Assembly: GCA_900550065.1 (NCBI GenBank)
Contig: URQR01000025.1
Coordinates: forward strand, 1-16,470
DNA length: 16,470 bases
Reading direction: 5' to 3'
Origin: an uncultured Eubacteriales bacterium
GTDB lineage: Bacteria; Bacillota; Clostridia; UBA1381; UMGS1253
Numbering within the stretch: position 1 is the first letter of the stretch; the number at the start of each line of letters is the position of its first letter. The notes beneath the pieces are model-generated. The model saw nothing but the letters and a program-made list of their open reading frames with translations, did not search any database and had not been told where the DNA came from. Position numbers and translations under genes: made by a program. Positions 6,508-12,713 of the stretch are shown here, one piece after another.

Positions 6508-7128
6508 ATGACGCAGAAAGAAAAATGGCTTGACTGGGCGGTTGAACTGCAAAGCCTTGCACAGGCAGGCCTAACATATGGCAAAGACCAATTTGACTTG
6601 GAGCGTTATGCGCGTATCCGCGAAATTTCCGCCGAAATGATGGCCTATAAAACCGGTCTACCGCTCACACGCGTAAAGGATTTATTTTGCAACGAAACAG
6701 GGTATCAAACGCCTAAGCTGGATACGCGTGCAGCGATTTTCAAGGGGGATAAAATCCTTCTTGTCTAAGAGAACAACGGCAAATGGTCGCTGCCCGGCGG
6801 TTGGGTAGACGTTAACGTATCCGTAAAGGAAAACACCGTAAAAGAGGTAAAGGAAGAAGCGGGACTTACTGTAACCGCCGACCGTATTATCGCCGTACAA
6901 GACAGGGCAAAGCATAATCTGCCCGTATATGCTTACGGCGTTTGTAAAATATTTGTTCTTTGCAGCGTGCTTGGCGGAAAATTTGAAAAAAATATTGAAA
7001 CCACGGAAAGCGGATATTTTGGCGAAGACGAATTACCCGCACTTGCGGAAGAAAAAAACACCGCCGCGCAAATCAAGCTGTGTTTTGAAGCGTACCGTGC
7101 AGCGCATTGGGAAACTGTTTTTGATTAA
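6508..7128 (+). pseudogene. Nudix hydrolase, interrupted by in-frame TAA
   Basis: Read through one TAA at 6766-6768 (codon 87 of 207), this is a normal-length Nudix protein. It has an N-terminal helical domain (LDWAVELQSLAQAGLTYGKD...ERYARIREISAEMM, the Nudix_N type seen in nucleoside-diphosphate hydrolases). A Nudix box follows: GGWVDVNVSVKEN...KEVKEEAGL at 97-120. E113, E116 and E117 are the metal-binding positions. The Glu of the Gx5E part is V104 and the usual Arg is K112; both are tolerated in some ADP-ribose or nucleotide pyrophosphatases. The stop falls in KILLV-stop-ENNGKWSLPGGW, where relatives, as far as recalled, often have Q, R or K, so CAA to TAA is likely. No good restart follows it, so the catalytic half is not made unless the stop is read through or is a sequence error. 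Start at 6508 is supported by AAAAGGGA 8 bases upstream. Terminates at TAA 7126-7128. Confidence 0.82.
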
Positions 7129-7167
7129 TCGGTCCTTGCCATATAGCCCTATTTTTTGGGAGACCGC

Positions 7168-7196
7168 TTGGTTTTTTCATGAAAGTATGATAAAAT
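7168..7196 (+). promoter_or_regulatory. Promoter for thymidylate kinase gene
   Basis: TTGGTT (7168-7173), a 17-base spacer, then TAAAAT (7191-7196) with an upstream TG making an extended -10 (TGATAAAAT). Transcription would start about 50 bases before the start codon. Confidence 0.55.
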
Positions 7197-7253
7197 ATTT
7201 TGAGACTATTTGTGCCACAAAATACAGTATGAAACAAAGTGAGGTTTACCGCC

Positions 7254-7898
7254 ATGAACGAAACAGACATCCGCCGCCCTGCCGGGAAATTTATTGCCTT
7301 TGAAGGGATAGACGGCGCCGGAAAAACGACTCAGATTAAGCTGCTGACAAAAAAGTTAGCCGCCCTCGGCGTTCGGTGCTACGAAACGAGAGAGCCCACA
7401 GACTCGCCGATTGGCTCGCTGATTCACCAAATTATGACGGGCCGGATACCCGCCGACAACAAAGTTATCGCAAGCCTGTTCATCGCCGACCGGGTCGACC
7501 ATCTGCTCAATTCCACCGACGGCATCTGTCAAAAAATTGACAGCGGCGTTAGTGTAATTACAGACCGATACTATTTTTCCTCCTATGCCTACAACGGGGT
7601 AGACCTCGACATGGACTGGGTGATTCATGCTAACAGTATCAGCGCGGACATCCTGCGGCCTACGCTGACCGTATTTTTAGATATTCCGGTCAACACGGCG
7701 CTCGAGCGGATTGCGCGCGGGCGGTTTCACACCGAGCTGTTCGAGAAGGAGGAACGGCTGGTCAAGGTCAGAGAAAACTATTTTAAAGCGTTTGAACGGC
7801 TCAGCGACGTTGAAAACGTGGCCGTAATTGACGCGGACGCGGACGCGGATACCGTTGCAGAAAGGATTTGGAGCGCGGTTTCGGGCCTGTTTGCGTAA
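7254..7898 (+). CDS. tmk: Thymidylate kinase (dTMP kinase)
   Basis: The 214-residue product phosphorylates dTMP to dTDP using ATP, in the cytosolic route to dTTP. It has the P-loop GIDGAGKTT (18-26), the substrate-loop EPTDSPIG (47-54), the DRY motif in ITDRYYFSSYAY (104-106), a VFLDIPVNTALERI strand-helix and a LID region around ARGRFHTELFEKEERL. Length is standard. The ATG at 7254 is preferred over the in-frame GTG at 7239 because GTGAGG, the ribosome binding site, lies about nine bases upstream and overlaps the GTG. The gene has its own promoter and is not beside holB or recR, the frequent neighbours of the housekeeping copy; it may therefore be a second copy, though that cannot be told here. 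A short GACGCG tandem repeat near the 3' end encodes DADADAD. Confidence 0.88.
   Translation: MNETDIRRPAGKFIAFEGIDGAGKTTQIKLLTKKLAALGVRCYETREPTDSPIGSLIHQIMTGRIPADNKVIASLFIADRVDHLLNSTDGICQKIDSGVSVITDRYYFSSYAYNGVDLDMDWVIHANSISADILRPTLTVFLDIPVNTALERIARGRFHTELFEKEERLVKVRENYFKAFERLSDVENVAVIDADADADTVAERIWSAVSGLFA
7830..7850 (+). repeat. Short hexanucleotide tandem repeat in tmk
   Basis: GACGCG is repeated three times with a final partial unit (GAT), encoding alternating Asp-Ala in the last 20 or so residues of the kinase. Such a repeat can change length by slippage without breaking the frame. Confidence 0.7.
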
Positions 7899-8010
7899 AA
7901 AGAGGTTGTAGTTATACAAATACTGAACAATTCTTTATTATATCATATACACATTTGTTTCTATATGCCTTATACTATAAATAAATAATAAGCAAGCAGG
8001 TGGTTGGTAT

Positions 8011-8256
8011 ATGGATTCATACAAATTGGAGTTTAATAACTTTGTAATTCAAATGGGACTAAAGGTGGGTTACTATAGGCGATTGTCCGGTATGACGCAG
8101 GAGCATCTTTCAGAAATGATTGATGTATCCCTGTCCTATATTGGAAAATTAGAGGCAAAATCACAATACTATTGTCCATCTTTGCGAACGCTCTATAAAA
8201 TCGCAAAGGCATTAGGGGTTGACATAGCAAAATTAGTTGATGTGGAACACGATTGA
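8011..8256 (+). CDS. Small Xre-family HTH transcriptional regulator
   Basis: The 81-residue product is essentially one helix-turn-helix domain. GLKVGYYRRLSGMTQEHLSEMIDVSLSYIGKLEAKSQYYCPSLRTLYKIAKALGV gives the five-helix Xre/Cro fold: MTQEHLSEMI is helix 2, SLSYIGKLEA the recognition helix, and LRTLYKIAKALGVDIAKLV the closing helices. It has no effector or membrane domain. AGGTGG lies seven bases before the ATG, and the 112-base upstream region is AT-rich and may hold its own promoter. A strong terminator starts two bases after its TGA, so it is a single-gene unit. Many such small regulators control themselves and one neighbour; the adjacent antiporter gene, transcribed in the same direction from its own promoter, is one possible target. 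No target is shown by the sequence. Confidence 0.85.
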   Translation: MDSYKLEFNNFVIQMGLKVGYYRRLSGMTQEHLSEMIDVSLSYIGKLEAKSQYYCPSLRTLYKIAKALGVDIAKLVDVEHD

Positions 8257-8258
8257 CG

Positions 8259-8285
8259 CAGGGGCAAACGCCCCTGTGCTTTTTC
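8259..8285 (+). terminator. Strong intrinsic terminator after the Xre regulator
   Basis: A perfect 7-bp GC-rich stem (CAGGGGC, 8259-8265, with GCCCCTG, 8270-8276), a four-base loop AAAC and a T run from 8280 form a textbook rho-independent terminator. Confidence 0.92.
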
Positions 8286-8304
8286 TTGCGCGGCGGATTC
8301 TTCC

Positions 8305-8333
8305 TTGACGGGGCGGCGCATAAACTATATAAT
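8305..8333 (+). promoter_or_regulatory. Near-consensus sigma-A promoter for the antiporter gene
   Basis: TTGACG (8305-8310), exactly 17 bases, then perfect TATAAT (8328-8333). The start of transcription would be near 8340, about 50 bases before the start codon. Confidence 0.85.
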
Positions 8334-8392
8334 ATAGATAGGAATATAATTAATTAGGTAGAAACACAAAATTAAAAAAGGAAGTGATGTGT

Positions 8393-10033
8393 ATGGCGCC
8401 GGTGCTCCTGCTGTGCGGTATCGTCTTCATCGTATGTATCCTATCCAACAAACTCTCCACAAAAATCGGCGTGCCTGCGCTGCTTCTGTTTATCCTGCTC
8501 GGGATGCTCTGCGGGTCGGACGGACTGTTTAAAATACAGTTTTCTGACTATCATATCACGGACCAAATCTGTTCCGTCGCGCTGATTTTTATCATGTTTT
8601 ACGGCGGCTTCGGCACAAACTGGAAGGTGGCGCGCCCCGTCGCGCCGCAGGCGATTCTGCTTTCCTCGCTCGGCGTTGTCATTACAGCCGCCCTGACGGG
8701 CTTGTTTTGCCACTATGTGCTTCGGATGACGCTTTTAGAGGGGCTGCTAATTGGCGCGGTAATTTCTTCGACCGACGCGGCGTCGGTGTTTTCTATCCTG
8801 CGTTCTAAGAAGCTAAACTTAAAGCACGGACTTGCGTCCATGCTGGAAATCGAGAGCGGCAGCAACGACCCGACCGCATATATGCTCACGGTTATCATTC
8901 TTGCGCTGATGACGCCGGGCGGCGATACGCCGTATGCGTACCTTATTTTTGCGCAGGTGGCGTACGGCCTGCTGTTTGGCTTTGGTCTTGCGTTTGCCGC
9001 CGTGTGTATACTAAAGCGGGTGCGTTTAGGCAACAGCGCTCTACATATGATTTTTATGGTAGGTATCGCGCTCGTCGCGTATGCGCTGCCAACGCTGATT
9101 GGCGGCAACGGGTATTTGAGCGTGTATATTACCGGCATCGTGCTGGGCAACAGCAAAATACGGCACAAGGTCGAGCTGGCGCACTTTTTTGACGGCTTTA
9201 CGTGGATTATGCAAATTGCACTATTTTTTATCATCGGCCTATTGTCGTTCCCGTCGCAGATACCGCAAATACTGCTGCCCGCAATTGCAATTGCGCTGTT
9301 TATGACCTTTATCTCGCGCCCAATTGCAGTATTTTCTATTTTAACCCCGTTTCGGACGCCGCTCAAGCAGCAGACGCTTGTTGCCTGGTCCGGGCTGCGC
9401 GGCGCAGCGTCCATTGTTTTTGCAATTTACGCCGTTGTCAGCAACGCCTACACCAGCAACGATATTTTTCACATCGTGTTCTGCGTAGCGCTGCTTTCTG
9501 TCGCCATACAGGGGACGCTCCTGCCGCTGTTGGCACGCAGGCTCGGCCTCGTAGACGACAGCGACACGGTTTTAAAAACGTTTACCGACTACCAAAGCTT
9601 GTCGCAAATGCAGCTTATCGACATCCCTATTGTTGAAGGGCATCCATGGACAGGGCACAAGATTAAAGACCTCGGCCTGCCTGGCGGTATATTAATTATT
9701 ATGATTCGCCGCAGGGGTAAGTCGCTCATACCAAAGGGCGACACAACAATAAAAGCGGACGACGTACTCGTGCTGAGCGCAACACCGTTTGCGGGTGAGG
9801 ACGACTACGTTCTCTCTGAGGAATATATCACTAAAAAGCATCATTGGAATTTCCAGCCTGTAAAAAACATCAAGCTGCCGGACGGATCGTTTGTGCTGAT
9901 GATTAAGCGCGACAACTATGAGCTTGTCCCCAGCAAAGACACCGTCGTGCTCTCGGGCGATACCCTTGTCATTTCGGACGAGGCGCAGTCCGCCCCGCCG
10001 CCAAAACGGATGAGGATAAAGAAGAAAAAATAA
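8393..10033 (+). CDS. K+/H+ antiporter, NhaP2/CvrA-type CPA1 family with RCK_C tail
   Basis: The 546-residue product has a hydrophobic N-terminal two-thirds (residues 1 to about 385, some 12-13 membrane helices). This exchanges monovalent cations for protons across the cell membrane. Family marks include the helix ISSTDAASVF (124-133, D128) and EIESGSNDP (152-160, D159), the paired acidic sites used for ion exchange, and WSGLRGAASIVFAIYA in a later helix. The cytosolic tail has an RCK_C (TrkA_C) domain at about 407-466 (LIDIPIVEGHPWTGHKI...GDTTIKADDVLVLSA) and a second, shorter copy at about 490-525 (KNIKLPDGSFVLMIKRD...SGDTLVIS). This suits nucleotide or ligand gating. Three in-frame starts exist (GTG 8384, ATG 8387, ATG 8393); 8393 is chosen because AAGGAAG lies nine bases upstream. 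It is a single-gene unit with its own promoter and terminator. Family is firm; the ion carried (K+ or Na+) is inferred. Confidence 0.88.
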   Translation: MAPVLLLCGIVFIVCILSNKLSTKIGVPALLLFILLGMLCGSDGLFKIQFSDYHITDQICSVALIFIMFYGGFGTNWKVARPVAPQAILLSSLGVVITAALTGLFCHYVLRMTLLEGLLIGAVISSTDAASVFSILRSKKLNLKHGLASMLEIESGSNDPTAYMLTVIILALMTPGGDTPYAYLIFAQVAYGLLFGFGLAFAAVCILKRVRLGNSALHMIFMVGIALVAYALPTLIGGNGYLSVYITGIVLGNSKIRHKVELAHFFDGFTWIMQIALFFIIGLLSFPSQIPQILLPAIAIALFMTFISRPIAVFSILTPFRTPLKQQTLVAWSGLRGAASIVFAIYAVVSNAYTSNDIFHIVFCVALLSVAIQGTLLPLLARRLGLVDDSDTVLKTFTDYQSLSQMQLIDIPIVEGHPWTGHKIKDLGLPGGILIIMIRRRGKSLIPKGDTTIKADDVLVLSATPFAGEDDYVLSEEYITKKHHWNFQPVKNIKLPDGSFVLMIKRDNYELVPSKDTVVLSGDTLVISDEAQSAPPPKRMRIKKKK

Positions 10034-10040
10034 AAAAATT

Positions 10041-10073
10041 GACCGCATGCCTGCTGGCGGCGGTCTGCTTTTT
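10041..10073. terminator. Bidirectional terminator between antiporter and YtaF-like genes
   Basis: GACCGC (10041-10046) pairs with GCGGTC (10060-10065), with an inner GCC-TGCT-GGC stem. TGCTTTTT follows on the plus strand, and the complement of the A-rich 10021-10040 gives T runs on the minus strand. It can end both convergent transcripts. Confidence 0.85.
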
Positions 10074-10716
10074 AGCTGAAAAACCGGATCAGTGCAACAC
10101 AAATCAGAATCGTGCCGGGCAGCAGCATGACCGCCTTTGCGTTTAAAAACTTGGCATTTGAAAAATACTTTCCGGCAAAATCGCCCGCGAATAAAAACGC
10201 GGTCTGGAACACGCCGACCAAAATGGGCGTTATGTACGAGCTGCTGCCCCCTACCGCAAGCGACGCACAGCTGCAAACCGCGTCAATCGAAAGTAAAAAC
10301 GCAAGGTAGGACGCCTCCCAAAAATCAATCGTAGCGGATTTGTCAAAGTCACAGTCGACCGGATGCTTAATAATTTTTACACTCAGCCCAATTGATTTAA
10401 GCATAAACTCAAATGTTTTTTCCTCTCTCGCCTCTTTTTTCGGCTGTGTTTCTCTTGCTTCCCGAAAGGAGTCAAAAATCATCCACAACCCCAGCCCCAT
10501 CAGCAGCAAAAAACTAATCCATTTCGCGGCCTGCGGGCTGAAAAACGACGAAACCGTCCCGCCGAGCAGCGTCCCCACAGCCGACATAAATGCCGAGATT
10601 AAAAACATCGCCAGCATAGACCGCGCCGGCAGTTTAATATCCTTTATGCCATAGCTAAAGCCTACCGCAACCGCGTCTAAGCTCAGCGATACCGCAAATA
10701 AAATCAACACATACAC
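10072..10716 (-). CDS. ytaF: YtaF-like sporulation membrane protein, MntP (DUF204) superfamily
   Basis: The 214-residue product is a small polytopic membrane protein made of two related halves. Each opens with a conserved Asp motif: SLSLDAVAVG (D14) and LLSIDAVCSC (D145). This is the layout of the MntP manganese-efflux family. A long cytosolic loop (about 84-135) carries a charged stretch and DFDKSATIDFWEA at 123-135, which fits an EF-hand calcium loop with D123, D125, S127, T129, D131 and E134 at the ligand positions. That insert points to the YtaF branch, known as a sporulation protein in Bacillus, rather than to true MntP. GTG at 10716 is chosen as the start because GGAGGT sits seven bases upstream. 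A minus-strand TATAAT at 10807-10802 is a possible -10 without a clear -35. The gene is divergent from the ABC exporter operon. Transport activity is unproven for this branch. Confidence 0.82.
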   Translation of the reverse strand: MYVLILFAVSLSLDAVAVGFSYGIKDIKLPARSMLAMFLISAFMSAVGTLLGGTVSSFFSPQAAKWISFLLLMGLGLWMIFDSFREARETQPKKEAREEKTFEFMLKSIGLSVKIIKHPVDCDFDKSATIDFWEASYLAFLLSIDAVCSCASLAVGGSSSYITPILVGVFQTAFLFAGDFAGKYFSNAKFLNAKAVMLLPGTILICVALIRFFS

Positions 10717-10863
10717 GCAATCGACCTCCGCTGTCTAATTCTTTGCCCTTTTAGTATATGCACCTCTCTGGACTGCCGTGCGGGGCGCTGTCTTCCTTCA
10801 TATTATAAATGGGCACCGTTTGATTTTGTCTTCAAATTGAAATATAAAAAAAGGATAAAGGGC

Positions 10864-10892
10864 TTGACATCGCTGCCTTTGGGGAGTACACT
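10864..10892 (+). promoter_or_regulatory. Near-consensus promoter for the ABC exporter operon
   Basis: Perfect TTGACA (10864-10869), 17 bases, then TACACT (10887-10892). Transcription would start near 10899, leaving a leader of roughly 48 bases before ATG at 10947. Confidence 0.8.
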
Positions 10893-10946
10893 ACCCGTGA
10901 GCCAAAAAAAAGCCGCTTTGTCATGGACAAAAGGGGGGATATATTC

Positions 10947-12713
10947 ATGACACAAATCAAGTGGATTTTTGAAAACATGAGAGGCAGCCGGTGGAAGTTC
11001 TACCTCGGCCTAATCATGCACAACTGCCTATGTATGCCGCTCGTAATTTTGGCGCCAATGGTCATTACCGCATTTGTCGACCAGGTTTTCACAAACGGCG
11101 ACAGCTCGAATGCAGTTATGCTAATTGGACTCTACCTCGGCTTAAATGTTCTGCGCGCGCTGACGCAGTACGGCTACGGCCTTATTTTAGACAGCGCGTC
11201 GGCCGACGTTTTGGCGAATTTCCGTACAACGCTGTACAAGAAGCTGCAAACGCTGACGCCGTCGTTTTACAGCACGACGCGCACGGGCGATATTATGATG
11301 CGTCTGACGGGTGACCTTGAAACAATGCGTCACTTTGTATCGTGGGTTATGACGAACGCAATTTATGCAGTAATTATTTTTATTGCGGGACTCGTTGTGT
11401 TCTTTTCGACGAACGCGGTGCTCGCCTCTATTCTGCTTGTGGTTTCACCGTTTATGGCGTACCTTGTTTTAAAGATGCGTAAAGTATCCGCACCGATGTA
11501 CACGCATCTGCGCGAAACGAACAGCCATCTAAATGCAATGGTGCAGGAAAACATCGCCGGGAACCGTGTGGTGAAAGCCTTTGTGCGGGAAAAGTACGAG
11601 CAGGGGCGTTTTGACAAACTAAACGGCGCATACCGCGACGCAGCGGTTACCGCTTCGAGCGTTTGGGCAAAGTTCGGCCCAATCTTCAACGCGCTCGGCA
11701 ACGGCGTTCTGATCACCGTTTTTATTGTCGGCGGAATTATGGTAATTAACCAGCAGCTTACTATTGGCCAGTTTTTGCTGTTCTATAACCTAAACTGGCT
11801 TATTAACGAATCAATGCGACTCGTCGGCGTAGTAATCAATGACAGTCAGCGCTTCTTTTCCTCAACACAAAAAGTTATGCAGCTCTACTACGCGCGCTGT
11901 GACGTGAAAAACGGAGAAAACCCTTACATACCAAACGAGGAAGCAAAAAAAGAAGAGGGCCGTGTCGTGTTCGACCATGTAAGCTTCAGCTATGATAATT
12001 CAGAAGTATTAAAAGACATTTCTATCACCGCTGAGCCGGGACAGACGATTGGCATCATGGGGCCGACCGGCTCCGGCAAAACGACGCTTGCTATGCTGAT
12101 GGCGCGGTTTGCTGACGTGACCGGCGGCAGCGTCAAAATCGACGGTGTCGATGTGAGGGACTACGACTTAAACGCACTGCGCGCAAAGATTGGCTATGCG
12201 ATGCAGGACGTGTTCCTGTTTTCCAATACGATTGATGCAAACATCGCGTACGGTAACCCGGACATGGAGGAACGGGACGTTTACAAATACGCAAAAATGG
12301 CGGATGCGAACGGATTTATCCAGCGCATGCCGGAGGGGTATGACACCATCGTAGGCGAACGCGGCGTCGGGCTGTCCGGCGGGCAGAAGCAAAGAATCGC
12401 GCTTGCGCGCGCGCTCGCATATGAGTCGCCGATTGTCGTGCTCGACGACACGACCTCGGCTGTCGATATGGAAACAGAAACGTATATTCAGGGCCAGCTG
12501 GCCGCGCGCGAAGGGCGGCATACCACCTTTGTGATTGCACAACGTATTTCTTCCGTGAAAAACGCAGACTGTATCTATATCATAGAGGATGGTAAAATCG
12601 CCGAAAGTGGAACACACGGCGAGCTTTTGGCAAAGAAAGGCTACTACTACGACATATACTGCCTACAGCAGGGCATAACCCTCGAAAAAGAGGAGGTGGG
12701 ACAGCATGCCTAG
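10947..12713 (+). CDS. ABC exporter half-transporter, subunit with degenerate ATP site
   Basis: The 588-residue product is a fused type IV ABC exporter half: six membrane helices (about 20-300), then a nucleotide-binding domain from about 345. The Walker A motif is GPTGSGKTT (372-380), the Q-loop is in YAMQDVFLFSNTI, and the signature is a canonical LSGGQ (476-480). The Walker B ending is L-D500-D501, so Asp replaces the catalytic Glu, and the H-loop has Q532 instead of His. These two changes mark the subunit that builds the degenerate site in heterodimeric exporters such as TM287/288, LmrCD and BmrCD. ATG 10947 is preferred to ATG 10923 because AGGGGGGAT lies between them at the proper distance. 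It overlaps the partner gene by eight bases. The likely role is export of drugs, lipids or peptides; no substrate can be told. Confidence 0.92.
   Translation: MTQIKWIFENMRGSRWKFYLGLIMHNCLCMPLVILAPMVITAFVDQVFTNGDSSNAVMLIGLYLGLNVLRALTQYGYGLILDSASADVLANFRTTLYKKLQTLTPSFYSTTRTGDIMMRLTGDLETMRHFVSWVMTNAIYAVIIFIAGLVVFFSTNAVLASILLVVSPFMAYLVLKMRKVSAPMYTHLRETNSHLNAMVQENIAGNRVVKAFVREKYEQGRFDKLNGAYRDAAVTASSVWAKFGPIFNALGNGVLITVFIVGGIMVINQQLTIGQFLLFYNLNWLINESMRLVGVVINDSQRFFSSTQKVMQLYYARCDVKNGENPYIPNEEAKKEEGRVVFDHVSFSYDNSEVLKDISITAEPGQTIGIMGPTGSGKTTLAMLMARFADVTGGSVKIDGVDVRDYDLNALRAKIGYAMQDVFLFSNTIDANIAYGNPDMEERDVYKYAKMADANGFIQRMPEGYDTIVGERGVGLSGGQKQRIALARALAYESPIVVLDDTTSAVDMETETYIQGQLAAREGRHTTFVIAQRISSVKNADCIYIIEDGKIAESGTHGELLAKKGYYYDIYCLQQGITLEKEEVGQHA

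Noticed and set aside
2628..6768. Reassignment of TAA to glutamine as the genetic code of this organism
   Set aside because: Several intact genes in the window (methylase, tmk, antiporter, YtaF-like, second ABC subunit) end at TAA at their expected family length, so TAA works as a stop.
7130..7177. Possible terminator after the Nudix gene (CGGTC...GACCG then T run)
   Set aside because: The stem is only five pairs with a 27-base loop and overlaps the tmk promoter; too weak to call.
6929..7303. 124-codon plus-strand frame across the Nudix 3' end and tmk start
   Set aside because: Overlaps two well-supported genes in another frame and resembles no family; low-complexity basic sequence.
8713..9414. 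233-codon minus-strand frame inside the antiporter gene
   Set aside because: Antisense shadow of a strongly supported membrane protein.
10340..10654. Plus-strand frames opposite the YtaF-like gene
   Set aside because: The minus-strand product has both conserved Asp motifs and a good ribosome binding site; the plus frames have neither.
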